Shown one piece after another: positions 29,814 through 40,311 of a DNA stretch of 41,898 bases; position 1 is the stretch's first letter; each line of letters begins with the position of its first letter. The stretch comes from Rhizobium sp. Q54 (GTDB taxonomy: Bacteria; Pseudomonadota; Alphaproteobacteria; Rhizobiales; Aestuariivirgaceae): contig CAMDBX010000029.1 of the NCBI GenBank assembly GCA_945889445.1, positions 1 to 41,898 on the forward strand, written 5' to 3'. The translations under genes and the position numbers were made by a program. Under the pieces are notes generated by a model, which saw only the letters and a program-made list of their open reading frames with translations, was not told the DNA's origin and searched no databases.

Positions 29814-31757
29814 ATGCGCGTTCCCCCTTCATTCCTTGAGGACATCCGTGGCCGGGTGACAATTTCCGCCGTGGTCGGCCGCAAGGTGGCGTGGGACCGA
29901 CGCAAATCGAACCCGGGGAAGGGTGATTTCTGGGCCTGCTGCCCGTTCCATGGCGAGAAGTCGCCGTCCTTCCATGTGGATGACCGCAAGGGGCGCTACC
30001 ACTGCTTCGGTTGCAAGGCGTCAGGCGACATTTTCACATTTCTTGTGGAAAAGGAGGGGCTGAGCTTCCCCGAGGCGGTGGAACGGCTGGCGCAGGAAGC
30101 CGGGCTGCCCATGCCGGTGGTTTCCGAGGCTGACCGCGAGCGCGAGGTGCAGCGGGCGAGCCTTTATGACGTCATGGAACTGGCGGCCAAGTTCTTCGAG
30201 GCCGAATTGCAGGCTGCGCGCGGTTCCCGCGCCAGGGGCTATCTGGCCGACCGGCAGCTTCCGCCCGCCATTCAGAAGGAGTTCCGGCTGGGCTATGCCC
30301 CGGACGACCGCTCGGCGCTCAGGAGCCATCTGGCTGACAAGGGCATCGCGGTGGAGCAGATGGCCGAGGCGGGGCTGGTGATTTCCGGCGATGACATTCC
30401 CGTTGCCTATGACCGTTTCCGCGACCGCGTGATCTTCCCGATCCGCGACCCCCGGGGCCGGGTGATCGCCTTCGGCGGACGGGCGCTGTCGAAGGACGTT
30501 CCGGCCAAATACCTGAACTCGCCTGAGACGCCGCTCTTCCACAAGGGCAACGTGCTCTACAACCTCGACAAGGCACGGGGGCCGGCCCACGAGAAGGGCC
30601 AGATCATCGCGGTCGAGGGCTATGTCGATGTGATCGCCATGCACCGCGCTGGATTGCCGCAGGCCGTGGCCCCGCTCGGCACTGCCCTGACCGAGGACCA
30701 GCTCCGGATATTATGGAAACAGACGGCCGAGCCGATCCTGTGCTTCGACGGCGACAACGCCGGCCTGAAGGCCGCCTACCGGGCTCTGGACCTGGCACTT
30801 CCGCTGCTCGAACCCGGCCATTCGCTGCGCTTTGCGCTGTTGCCCGAGGGGCAGGACCCGGACGACCTGCTGAAGGCGCAGGGACCCGAGGCGGTGCGTG
30901 CCGTGGTTGAAGGCGCACAGCCGCTGTCCGACGTTTTGTGGCAGCGGGCACTCGCCCAGAACGACCGTTCCACGCCCGAGCGCCGGGCCCAGTTCGAGAA
31001 GGATTTGCGGATTCTTCTCAGCGACATAGGCGATGAAGCTGTGAAAAAGCATTATCTGGCCGAATTTGGCGAGCGGCTGCGGGCATTGTTCCAGCCGATG
31101 GGCGGAAACCGGGGTGCCGGGGTCCGCCGCCAGCCCTTTGCCCGGGCGGGCGGCAACCGTTCCTTCAAGCCCAATTTGCGGCCGTGGGACCTCCAGCAGC
31201 CCCCAACGGCGGGGCTGAAGCGGCTTGCGGGCCAGTCCAGCATCCAGGCCGGGGCGGAGCGGCGGGAGCGGATGATCGTGCTCACGCTGGTCAACCACCC
31301 GGAGCTCGTGCATGAGTTCCTGGATGAGATCTCCAGCCTGGAAATGGCCGTTCCCGAGCTTGACTCGCTCCGTACACAAATCATAGATAGTGCGGCCCTC
31401 GGATCCGCTCTTGACGGAACGGACCTGCGGGACCACTTGTCAAAGATGGGTTCGGGTCCCCTGTTGGACCGACTTGAAGCCCAGGCGAAACGACTGAATG
31501 AATGGTTCCTTGGGAGCGGGGCAGCGCAAGATGACGCCCGCACAGGCCTTCGTCAGATGATCGCCCTGCACCGTAAAGCCATCACCCTCGAGCGGGAGCT
31601 CCGGGCGGCGGAAGCCGCTTTTGCCCTCGACCCGACGGAGGAGAAGCTCAACGCCCTCAAGGCGGTGCGCGAGCAATTGTCGTCCCATGCGGGGTCGGAA
31701 GCCCAGATCGAGGGTTTTGGCGCCGCTTCGGGCCGTTCGGTTGACGCCATCAACTGA
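29814..31757 (+). CDS. dnaG: DNA primase
   Basis: Primase makes RNA primers for replication and acts with DnaB. The N-terminal zinc-binding domain shows 'CCPFHGEKSPSFHVDDRKGRYHCFGCKASGD' (C-x2-H ... C-x2-C). The RNA-polymerase/TOPRIM core has 'FGYAP'-like 'GYAPDD', 'VIFPIRDPRGRVIAFGGR', 'VEGYVDVIAMHRAG' (catalytic Glu) and 'LCFDGDNAGLKAA' (DxD). The C-terminal helicase-interaction part (about residues 480-640) is all helical. 647 residues is usual. It precedes rpoD, a remnant of the macromolecular-synthesis operon; rpsU, its first gene in E. coli, is absent here. Confidence 0.96.
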   Translation: MRVPPSFLEDIRGRVTISAVVGRKVAWDRRKSNPGKGDFWACCPFHGEKSPSFHVDDRKGRYHCFGCKASGDIFTFLVEKEGLSFPEAVERLAQEAGLPMPVVSEADREREVQRASLYDVMELAAKFFEAELQAARGSRARGYLADRQLPPAIQKEFRLGYAPDDRSALRSHLADKGIAVEQMAEAGLVISGDDIPVAYDRFRDRVIFPIRDPRGRVIAFGGRALSKDVPAKYLNSPETPLFHKGNVLYNLDKARGPAHEKGQIIAVEGYVDVIAMHRAGLPQAVAPLGTALTEDQLRILWKQTAEPILCFDGDNAGLKAAYRALDLALPLLEPGHSLRFALLPEGQDPDDLLKAQGPEAVRAVVEGAQPLSDVLWQRALAQNDRSTPERRAQFEKDLRILLSDIGDEAVKKHYLAEFGERLRALFQPMGGNRGAGVRRQPFARAGGNRSFKPNLRPWDLQQPPTAGLKRLAGQSSIQAGAERRERMIVLTLVNHPELVHEFLDEISSLEMAVPELDSLRTQIIDSAALGSALDGTDLRDHLSKMGSGPLLDRLEAQAKRLNEWFLGSGAAQDDARTGLRQMIALHRKAITLERELRAAEAAFALDPTEEKLNALKAVREQLSSHAGSEAQIEGFGAASGRSVDAIN

Positions 31758-31825
31758 GGGTGAATGGAACCGGGTTCGGATTCAATCTCTGGGTTAATCG
31801 GCGCTTAAGGCGAAGGTTCCTAGCT

Positions 31826-31854
31826 TTGACCCCGAATCACAATGTTGCTATGGC
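31826..31854 (+). promoter_or_regulatory. Candidate rpoD promoter
   Basis: TTGACC, 17-base spacer, TATGGC lies in the 130-base gap between dnaG and rpoD and would give rpoD its own transcript. A GGCGGG-TTCC-CCCGCC hairpin (31852-31867) would lie at the very 5' end of the RNA. Confidence 0.5.
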
Positions 31855-31887
31855 GGGTTCCCCCGCCTGAATTCCAAGGACTTTTTC

Positions 31888-33990
<2,103 letters not shown>

Positions 33991-34018
33991 TCGCGGTTTC
34001 TGATCCCTGACCATCATC

Positions 34019-34045
34019 ACACCCGGCCTCGTGCCGGGTGTTTTG
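34019..34045 (+). terminator. Intrinsic terminator of rpoD
   Basis: A perfect 9-bp stem ACACCCGGC/GCCGGGTGT with a five-base loop is followed by TTTT, 28 bases beyond the rpoD stop. Confidence 0.9.
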
Positions 34046-34153
34046 CTGTGAGCGCCACCCCCACACGGCGCCCCCCAGGCCTTCGCCGGAATGACGGCAT
34101 CGGAGGGCGAGCGTTCCGTGCTATTCCCGCTTTCTTACCGGAGGCCACACCCC

Positions 34154-34942
34154 ATGTCCGAACAGAACCAGATCCGCTTCGAAGACGGTGCCGCCTATGA
34201 GACCTACATGGGCATCTGGAGCCGCAAGGTGGGGGAGGAGTTCCTTGCCTGGCTCAAGCCACCGCGTGATCTTTCCTGGCTCGATGTCGGCTGCGGCAAC
34301 GGCGCCTTCACCGCACTGCTGGCGGAGCGGGCGAAGCCCTTGTCCATCATCGGCGTCGATCCATCTCCCGCGCAGCTCGACTTCGCGCGTACCCGCCCTG
34401 GCGTCTCGATCGCGCGGTTCGAGGCGGGGCATGCGATGGAGTTGCCTGCCGCCGATGACAGTGTCGATGCCGCCGTGATGGCGCTGGTCATCGCCTTCGT
34501 ACCCGATCCCGCGAAGGGCATGGCCGAGATGGCGCGCGTGGTGAAGCCGGGAGGCCTCGTCTCTGCCTATATGTGGGACTGGCCCGAGGGCTTTCCCTTC
34601 CACCACTCCCACAAGATCATCGAGGACCGGGGATTGCCGGCAATTGCACCTCCCTCGTGGGAGGCCTCGCGCGAGGCGCGTTTGGTCGAGTTGTGGCAGG
34701 GCGCTGGCCTTGCCGATGTCGAGAGCCGCGTCATCACCGTGGAGCGGACCTTCCCCGATTTCGAAACGCTGTGGGCCATCACGCTGACCGGCCCGCGCGT
34801 GGCGACGCTCGCCACCACGCTGTCGCCCGAGGTGAAGGCCGAGATCCGGAAGGAGCTGAAAGACAGGCTGGGGGTGGAGGAAGGCAGGCCCGTCACCCTC
34901 AAGGCCACGGCCAATGCGGTGAAGGGCAGGGTGCCGGGCTGA
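34154..34942 (+). CDS. Class I SAM-dependent methyltransferase
   Basis: About 262 residues with the Rossmann-fold SAM site 'WLDVGCGNGAFTALLAE' (motif I), 'IIGVDPSPAQLDFAR' (motif II acidic Asp), 'GHAMELPAADDSVDAAVMALVIAF' (motif IV) and 'EMARVVKPGGLVSAYMWDW'. The pattern is that of UbiE/Methyltransf_11 enzymes; the methyl acceptor is unknown. The frame runs upstream to 34091 through what appears to be another piece of intergenic repeat, so the ATG preceded by GGAGG is preferred. It stands between rpoD's terminator and hlyU. Confidence 0.88.
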   Translation: MSEQNQIRFEDGAAYETYMGIWSRKVGEEFLAWLKPPRDLSWLDVGCGNGAFTALLAERAKPLSIIGVDPSPAQLDFARTRPGVSIARFEAGHAMELPAADDSVDAAVMALVIAFVPDPAKGMAEMARVVKPGGLVSAYMWDWPEGFPFHHSHKIIEDRGLPAIAPPSWEASREARLVELWQGAGLADVESRVITVERTFPDFETLWAITLTGPRVATLATTLSPEVKAEIRKELKDRLGVEEGRPVTLKATANAVKGRVPG

Positions 34943-35006
34943 GGTTGATCTCACGGCAAGCGCCCGTTAGGGTTCGCCACATGTCGATCTGTGGAGTTGT
35001 GCCGTC

Positions 35007-35291
35007 ATGTCATTCCTGAAGAAGCTGTTCGGCGGTGGTTCGAAAGAGCATGCCCCGGCAGGCCCCAAGCGCCAGCTTGAGTACAATGGCTTCGTGATCG
35101 CCGCCACGCCCTACAAGGAGGGCGGCCAGTGGCAGACCTGCGGAACGGTGAGCAAGACAGTGGACGGCGAGGCGAAGCAGCATCGCTTCATTCGCGCCGA
35201 CCGCTTCTCCGACGAGGATGCCGCCGCCGACCACGCCATTCTCAAGGGCCAGCAGATCATCGACCAGCTGGGCGAGCGTGTGTTCAGCTGA
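35007..35291 (+). CDS. HlyU family protein
   Basis: A 94-residue small alpha/beta protein: 'FLKKLFGGG' N-terminus, then 'LEYNGFVIAATPYKEGGQWQTCGTVSKTVDGEAKQHRFIRADRFSDEDAAADHAILKGQQIIDQLG'. This matches the alphaproteobacterial 'HlyU' family (PF10115), named after an activator of haemolysin in Vibrio but unrelated to its ArsR-type HlyU fold; no HTH is visible, so a regulatory role should not be assumed. The ATG has GGAG upstream. Its stop abuts the stop of the convergent oxygenase-like gene. Confidence 0.85.
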   Translation: MSFLKKLFGGGSKEHAPAGPKRQLEYNGFVIAATPYKEGGQWQTCGTVSKTVDGEAKQHRFIRADRFSDEDAAADHAILKGQQIIDQLGERVFS

Positions 35292-35945
35292 TCAGGCCAG
35301 CACGTAGTTGAAGCTCACGCTGATGCGGTTGCCTTCGGCACGGTTGAGCGGCACCTCGTGGCGGAGCCAGCTTTCCCACAGCATGAGCGTTCCCACTTCC
35401 GGCTTGAAGGACACATGCTGCTTCAGGTTCTGTGGCAGCTTGGCCTGCTGCTTCGGCGGGGCTGCCATCATCAACCCGAGGCGCGGATCCTCGTAGACGA
35501 TGGGACCCGCACCCTGCGGCACTGCCACGTAGAAGGTTCCGCTGATCACCGAGTTCGGGTGGATGTGCGAGGTGTGGTGGCCGCCCTCGGGCAGCACGTT
35601 CACCCACAGCGAGTCACACCTGGGCTTGGTGCCGCGCAGGTCCCAGTGCAGTTCCCTGGCATAGGCCAGGCAATGCTTGTCGATGACCTTCACCAGCCTG
35701 GCGAATTCCGGGAAGCGCCAGGGCAGGTCGTTCAGCGAGGCATATGAGGTGTAGCCCGCATAGCCAAATTTGTCGGCCCACTTGTGGCCCGCCGCATCAT
35801 CCATCGCCAGCGACATGGACAGCGCCTCGATGGCGTTGGTGAGCTTCTCGGGCACGATCCTGTCCGCCCGGTAAAGCCGGGTGACGAACAGGTCGTGGGT
35901 TTTCGCAGCGGGGGTGGCGGTCTTGGTGCTGGACTTTGTGCTCAT
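35292..35945 (-). CDS. 2OG-Fe(II) oxygenase-like protein (TIGR02466 type)
   Basis: 217 residues. The double-stranded beta-helix core shows 'SLWVNVLPEGGHHTSHIHPNSVISGTFYVAVPQGAGPIVYEDPR' and 'VGTLMLWESWLRHEVPLNRAEGNRISVSFNYVL', in which H-x-H and a later H-x(n)-R fit the iron and 2-oxoglutarate ligands of this putative dioxygenase family. The substrate is unknown; many members occur in phages and marine bacteria. The N-terminal 25 residues are Lys/Thr-rich and probably disordered. Its stop directly follows the hlyU-like stop on the other strand. Confidence 0.8.
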   Translation of the reverse strand: MSTKSSTKTATPAAKTHDLFVTRLYRADRIVPEKLTNAIEALSMSLAMDDAAGHKWADKFGYAGYTSYASLNDLPWRFPEFARLVKVIDKHCLAYARELHWDLRGTKPRCDSLWVNVLPEGGHHTSHIHPNSVISGTFYVAVPQGAGPIVYEDPRLGLMMAAPPKQQAKLPQNLKQHVSFKPEVGTLMLWESWLRHEVPLNRAEGNRISVSFNYVLA

Positions 35946-35966
35946 GGCGTCCCGTTAGCCGAGGCC

Positions 35967-36422
35967 TCAGTCGCCTTCAAGCGCCTTGACGACGCTGTCG
36001 GCGATGGCAGAGGCATGCTGTTTAGTGAGGTCCTTGGTGATTTCCTTGAGGGTGGCCTTGGCGAGTTGCGGCGTCACCGCCTTGCGCCAGACGCCCATGG
36101 CCACGGGCGGGGCCACCACGATGATCTCGCTGAAGGCTCCGGCGGTGAGGTCCTTCGCCATGTCGGCGGCAATGCCCTTGACGAAGCGGTCCTCGGTCAT
36201 CTGGTGATAGTCAGGCTGTTCGGCCGTCGAGCGGCCAAAGCCCACGCTTTCCATGACGCGGGAGGGCTTGTCGGTTGCCTGCTCGTGGTTGGGCGGATTG
36301 TCCTGATGGTAGTGCATCACGGACTGCAGGTCCGGCTTGCCGACATCCCCGGCATTGCGGAAGACAGTGGCCCGGCCGCCGTCGGTGACGAGTACGCGGG
36401 CATTGTGGTTCAGTCGCTTCAT
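35967..36422 (-). CDS. Host attachment family protein
   Basis: About 151 residues: 'NARVLVTDGGRATVFRNAG' N-terminus, 'GRSTAEQPDYHQMTEDRFVKGIAADMAKDLTAGAFSEIIVVAPPVAMGVWRKAV', 'LKEITKDLTKQ'. This is the 'protein required for attachment to host cells' family (PF10116), first linked to plant attachment of Agrobacterium (AtsE), with an eRF1-like or baeRF fold; ribosome-related roles have been proposed for relatives. GGAGG precedes the ATG used here; the frame itself extends to 36488. It diverges from the two-TM protein gene. Confidence 0.86.
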   Translation of the reverse strand: MKRLNHNARVLVTDGGRATVFRNAGDVGKPDLQSVMHYHQDNPPNHEQATDKPSRVMESVGFGRSTAEQPDYHQMTEDRFVKGIAADMAKDLTAGAFSEIIVVAPPVAMGVWRKAVTPQLAKATLKEITKDLTKQHASAIADSVVKALEGD

Positions 36423-36522
36423 GTCGATACCTCCATGACTTGGCCGAGAGAACACCCTGCAGCGGCTTGCCGCCTTGCGAAAGATCAAAATTCGGGCGAG
36501 ACAGGGCAGGGGAGGACCTGCA

Positions 36523-36906
36523 ATGCGGCGGCTTTTTCAGTTTGAGACCCGGAAGCAGCCGGTGGCGAGCCAGAACGTGTTCGTCAGCCGGCTCACCCGC
36601 AACGCCATTTCTTCGGCGGCGATCGTGGCCGTGTCGCTGGTGGTGGGCACCTGCGGTTACGTTTACTTCGAGAACATGCGAACCGTCGACGCCTTTGCCA
36701 ACGCCTCGATGATCCTTGCCAGCATGGGCCCGCTCAACCCGTTGCTGACCGACGGCGGCAAGATCTTCGCTGCGCTCTATGCCATTTTTTCCGGCTTCCT
36801 GCTGATCGGCATCTCGACGCTGATGCTGGCGCCGATCTTTCATCGCATCCTGCACCGGTTCCATGTCGACGAGCATGACGCGGACCCGCCGCAACGCAGG
36901 CACTAG
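36523..36906 (+). CDS. Small two-helix membrane protein, conserved in Rhizobiales
   Basis: About 127 residues. Two hydrophobic helices flank a short re-entrant-like stretch: helix 1 at about residues 30-52, then 'ASMILASMGPLNPLLTDGGKIFAALYAIFSGFLLIGISTLMLAPIFHRILHRFH'. The layout (TM, loop with a MGPL stretch, TM with GKIFAALYAIFSG) resembles a two-TM potassium-channel pore module, but the TVGYG-type selectivity filter is absent. I know similar unnamed proteins from Rhizobiales. GGGGAGG precedes the ATG. Its stop overlaps that of the convergent ATP-grasp-like gene (CTAG). Confidence 0.7.
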   Translation: MRRLFQFETRKQPVASQNVFVSRLTRNAISSAAIVAVSLVVGTCGYVYFENMRTVDAFANASMILASMGPLNPLLTDGGKIFAALYAIFSGFLLIGISTLMLAPIFHRILHRFHVDEHDADPPQRRH

Positions 36907-37826
36907 TCCTGGGACAGGAGCAGACTGGGCTCCCATGCATCCGCCAGGCGCCGCCGCGCCGCCCTTGCGCCGTCCAGTGACGTTGCGTTGATCACCACCA
37001 GACGGAAGCCGCCGGGCGGCATGGCATGGTCATCCGGCGGCTTGCCCTCATGGAACGTCACCTGCAGGCTCTTCACATGCGGCATCGCCCTGATCTCCGT
37101 CTGCAGACTGACCGGTGGGTGGTGGAAGACGCCGCCATGGCGGGCGAAGAGGGGCATGGAGAACCCATCCTGCCGGCGCTCATCATCGAAAAGCCAGCGG
37201 CCCTTGTCGTAGAGTCGAACCAGGGCCTCCACCCAGCCCGCGCCATAGAGGTCACACCACTGGTCGGCAAAGCGCAGATGCGCCTCGATGATGACGCCCC
37301 CGATGGTCTCGAAGTTCATCATGCCGGTGTAGCCGCGCATGCGCGATACCACCCAGGCCGAGAGGCTTTCTTCCAGCTCCGGGAGCCGCCGCGCATGCAC
37401 CGTCCAGTAGCGGAACATGCCCTCGTCCCACGGCACACCCCTTGCGTGGCGTATCCACGCGATGCGGCCATCCTCCACGGCGCAGTCGGTCGAGACATGA
37501 TCGCCCGTCAGCAGCGGCATCCAGAAATGGCCGGGCTGGTAGTGATGCTCCATCTCGGCGGCGGATCGGATGATGCGGCTGCCGATGCCCATGCCCTTGA
37601 GGTTGGTGATCGGCTTGGAGAATACGGGAAAGGAATCCGGCACCACGCCATGCGGGCCTGCATCAAGCCCCTGCGCCTGTGCCACCTTCAGCTTGTCATA
37701 AACCCAGCGGTGGGCCGGCGAGAGAATCCAGCAGTCCGGGTCGTCCGTGGGAATAGCAACATGCTCCGGACACGGAACATGCTGGAAATACTGGAGGCGC
37801 CACGGGTCGCGTTCGAGAACCGGCAT
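36903..37826 (-). CDS. Conserved hypothetical protein, possible ATP-grasp-like fold
   Basis: 307 residues, no signal peptide. 'VFSKPITNLKGMGIGSRIIRSAAEMEHHYQPGHFWMPLLTGDHVSTDCAVEDGRIAWIRHARG' has the order lysine-containing strand, Gly-rich loop, then acidic 'STDCAVEDG', which resembles the central part of ATP-grasp ligases; later 'GGVIIEAHLRFADQWCDLYG' carries an E-x-H that could serve as a metal ligand. The assignment is inference from pattern, not a recognised family. The C-terminal region is about 90 residues with 'MPPGGFRLVVINATSLDGARAARRRLADAW'. Confidence 0.65.
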   Translation of the reverse strand: MPVLERDPWRLQYFQHVPCPEHVAIPTDDPDCWILSPAHRWVYDKLKVAQAQGLDAGPHGVVPDSFPVFSKPITNLKGMGIGSRIIRSAAEMEHHYQPGHFWMPLLTGDHVSTDCAVEDGRIAWIRHARGVPWDEGMFRYWTVHARRLPELEESLSAWVVSRMRGYTGMMNFETIGGVIIEAHLRFADQWCDLYGAGWVEALVRLYDKGRWLFDDERRQDGFSMPLFARHGGVFHHPPVSLQTEIRAMPHVKSLQVTFHEGKPPDDHAMPPGGFRLVVINATSLDGARAARRRLADAWEPSLLLSQD

Positions 37827-37863
37827 GGGAGCAGATTATCACGCCCATGCCGGGCTGCAATCA

Positions 37864-38577
37864 TCAGGGCTGCTTGATTTCCCAGATCACGTTCACGTCC
37901 ACTGCAAGCGTCTGCTCACCCGCTGCCATCGGCACGGGAGGTGCGGCATCGACCTTCATCATGGTGCTGCGGACCATCGGCATGGGCGGCTGGGCGGCGC
38001 TTCCTTCGCTCACCTGCATCACGTTGCCGAGTTCGATGCTCATGGCCTTGGCATAGACCTTTGCCTTGCGGGTGGCGTCCTCGGTGGCGAGCTTGCGCGC
38101 CTCGTCCATCGCGTCGTCGGGCTTCGAGACGTCGAAGCTGATGCCGCTGATCTGGTTCGAGCCGGACTGCACCATCCTGTCGAGCAGGGCGCCAAGCGTG
38201 TCGACCTTCCTGAGCGTCACGGTCACGTTGTTGGACACGTCATAGCCCACCATCTTCGGCGCCTGGTTGTTCGAGAAGTTGTAGCGCGGCTGGACGGAGA
38301 AGTTCGAGGTCTGGACGTCCCTGTCCTCGATGCCGGAGTCCTTCAGCGCGGCGAACAGGTCGGTCATGGCCTTGGTGTTGGCGGCCAGCGCCTCGGCCGC
38401 AGTGGCGCCCTGCGTCACCACGCCGGATGTCACATAGGCGATGTCGGGCGTGGCGCGCACTTCGCCGTGGCCGGAGAGCGAAATGATACGGGGCATCTTG
38501 CCTCCTTCGGCAAAGGCGGGGGAAATGGCGGCCAGAAGGCCGATCACGGCGGCGGCGGCGAAACTCAGACGTTGCAT
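37864..38577 (-). CDS. SIMPL domain (DUF541) periplasmic protein
   Basis: About 237 residues. The signal peptide 'MQRLSFAAAAVIGLLAAISPAFA' is followed by 'ISLSGHGEVRATPDIAYVTSGVVTQGATAAEALAANTKAMTDLFAALKDSGIEDRDVQTSNFSVQPRY' and 'YDVSNNVTVTLRKVDTLGALLDRMVQSGSNQISGISFDVS', the two halves of the SIMPL/BP26 fold. Homologues include Brucella BP26/Omp28, an immunodominant periplasmic protein forming channel-like oligomers. AAGGAG precedes the ATG. It lies 57 bases downstream of AMP nucleosidase on the same strand. Confidence 0.88.
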   Translation of the reverse strand: MQRLSFAAAAVIGLLAAISPAFAEGGKMPRIISLSGHGEVRATPDIAYVTSGVVTQGATAAEALAANTKAMTDLFAALKDSGIEDRDVQTSNFSVQPRYNFSNNQAPKMVGYDVSNNVTVTLRKVDTLGALLDRMVQSGSNQISGISFDVSKPDDAMDEARKLATEDATRKAKVYAKAMSIELGNVMQVSEGSAAQPPMPMVRSTMMKVDAAPPVPMAAGEQTLAVDVNVIWEIKQP

Positions 38578-38633
38578 GCTGTTCTCCTTCGGGGTGTCAC
38601 TGGATGGGCAGAGATTGCGGCGCCAGTTGGGCA

Positions 38634-40088
38634 TCACCGGAAGGGTGGCTCGTCGAAGCTCCGGAGCTTGCGGGAGTGGAGCTGGCCCACGTTGCCGCGC
38701 AGCTGCTCGATGGTCTCCAGCCCGATCAGCAGGTGCTCGCCCACCGCCCGGTCGTAGAAGGCGTTGGCCGCGCCCGGCAACTTGATTTCACCATGCAGCG
38801 GCTTGTCGGAGACGCAGAGCAGCGTGCCGTAGGGTACGCGGAAGCGATAGCCCTGGGCGGCCAGCGTGCCGGATTCCATGTCCACCGCGATGGCGCGGGA
38901 GAGATTGATGCGGCGCAGCTCCTGCGTCCAGCGGAGCTCCCAGTTGCGGTCGTCGTTGGTGACCACGGTGCCGGTGCGCAGCCTTTCCTTCAGCGCATCC
39001 CCGCGCTCGCCCGTCACGCGTGCCGCCGCCTCCTGCAGCGCCACCTGCACCTCGGCCAGGGCGGGAATGGGGATCTCCGGCGGCACCAGCTCATCAAGGA
39101 TGTGATCCTGTCGCAGATATCCGTGTGCCAGTACATAGTCGCCGATGCGCTGGCTCTGGCGCAGGCCACCGCAATGGCCCACCATCAGCCAGCAGTGCGG
39201 GCGCAACACTGCAAGATGATCGGTGATGTTCTTGGCGTTGGACGGCCCGACGCCGATGTTGACCAGCGTCACGCCACCGTGCCCGTCACCGCGTGACAGG
39301 TGATAGGCGGGCATCTGGAACCGGTGCCACTGTGAACTGGAGATGATGGCCTCCGCATCCGCCCGTGCCATGCCGCGCGTGATCTTGCCGCCGCCTGGCA
39401 GGTAGAGCACCGAATATGGGCTGTCCTTGGTCAGCTGCTCCAACCCCCACTTCACGAACTGATCGACATAGCGGTGATAGTTGGTGAGCAGGATCCACGG
39501 CTGCACGGCGCGCCAGTTGGTGCCGGTATAGTGCTGCAGGCGCTTCAGCGAATAGTCGACGCGGACCGCATCGAACAGGGCGAGCGGCAGCGGGTGGCCC
39601 GGCCTGTGCGTCCAGTCGCCGTCCGGCACTTCGTCGCCCACCTGGGCGAGCTTTGGGGCAGGGAAGTGCAGGGTGAGTTCCGCCGCGGTCACGTCATTGC
39701 GGCCGAGGTCGTCGCCCTGGTCCAGCACGTAGGGGTAGGGGATTTCCTGGTCCGAGTCCTGGACAGTGATCGCCGCGCCATAGTCCTTCACCAGGTAGCG
39801 CAGCTGCTCGATCAGGTATCGGCTGAAGTGTTCCGGGTTGGTGACGGTCGTGGCATAGGTGCCAGGCCCCTGGAACTTGGCGTAGGCGCGGGCGATTCGC
39901 GGCTGCACGTCGCCGGAGCGGTATTCAACGCGAAGTTCGGGGTAGGTGAAGCCGCGGCGCTCCTCGCTGGTGGGCGGCTCGCGCGTGTCGAAATAGCGCT
40001 CGAGACAGTCCTTCAGCCGCGTCGTGGACTGGCGGTAAAGGTCGATCAGCCGCTCCACGGCGGCTTCTGGCGTCAGGTCATGGCTCAT
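38634..40088 (-). CDS. amn: AMP nucleosidase
   Basis: 484 residues. The N-terminal domain (to about 190) contains 'SRYLIEQLRYLVKDYGAAITV', and the C-terminal nucleoside-phosphorylase fold has 'HLSRGDGHGGVTLVNIGVGPSNAKNITDHLAVLRPHCWLMVGHCGGLRQSQRIGDYVLAHGYLRQDHILDE' and 'AVDMESGTLAAQGYRFRVPYGTLLCVSDKPLHGEIK'. The enzyme cleaves AMP to adenine and ribose 5-phosphate in the cytoplasm and balances adenylate pools. Length matches the E. coli enzyme. It is the first gene of a pair with the SIMPL protein and lies next to the tRNA gene. Confidence 0.94.
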   Translation of the reverse strand: MSHDLTPEAAVERLIDLYRQSTTRLKDCLERYFDTREPPTSEERRGFTYPELRVEYRSGDVQPRIARAYAKFQGPGTYATTVTNPEHFSRYLIEQLRYLVKDYGAAITVQDSDQEIPYPYVLDQGDDLGRNDVTAAELTLHFPAPKLAQVGDEVPDGDWTHRPGHPLPLALFDAVRVDYSLKRLQHYTGTNWRAVQPWILLTNYHRYVDQFVKWGLEQLTKDSPYSVLYLPGGGKITRGMARADAEAIISSSQWHRFQMPAYHLSRGDGHGGVTLVNIGVGPSNAKNITDHLAVLRPHCWLMVGHCGGLRQSQRIGDYVLAHGYLRQDHILDELVPPEIPIPALAEVQVALQEAAARVTGERGDALKERLRTGTVVTNDDRNWELRWTQELRRINLSRAIAVDMESGTLAAQGYRFRVPYGTLLCVSDKPLHGEIKLPGAANAFYDRAVGEHLLIGLETIEQLRGNVGQLHSRKLRSFDEPPFR

Positions 40089-40142
40089 CCCCGGAATCTA
40101 TAGCATGACGTCGCGAATTGCTGTAGCCATCCCGATCCGTGG

Positions 40143-40218
40143 GGGCCCATAGCTCAATGGTTAGAGCTGACGGCTCATAACCGTCTGGTTCCAGGTTCGA
40201 GTCCTGGTGGGCCCACCA
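40143..40218 (+). tRNA. tRNA with CAU anticodon, probably tRNA-Ile2 (lysidine type)
   Basis: The cloverleaf is complete: acceptor GGGCCCA/TGGGCCC, D stem GCTC/GAGC, anticodon stem GACGG/CCGTC with loop CTCATAA, T stem CCAGG/CCTGG with loop TTCGAGT, discriminator A and encoded CCA. The anticodon arm is identical to that of the B. subtilis tRNA-Ile2 as I remember it, and the body resembles tRNA-Ile2 more than elongator tRNA-Met; it lacks the unpaired first base of initiator tRNA. Lysidine modification by TilS would let it read AUA. Elongator tRNA-Met is the alternative. Its 3' end faces an integrase gene, so it is the likely attachment site. Confidence 0.85.
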
Positions 40219-40311
40219 CGCATTTGGAACACCTTTGATATCACAAGGTTTTTCGGCCTGATTCCCGCACCTGCTCCAAGGTGCGGGAGGAATCTGTCCA
40301 CTATCCGTTCT

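Noticed and set aside
29756-29989. 77-codon minus-strand frame over the dnaG start
   Set aside because: Opposite the dnaG zinc-finger codons, no ribosome site, no recognisable content.
40264-40287. 9-bp stem hairpin after the integrase gene
   Set aside because: Strong stem but no T-run on either side, so not called as a terminator; may belong to the attachment region.
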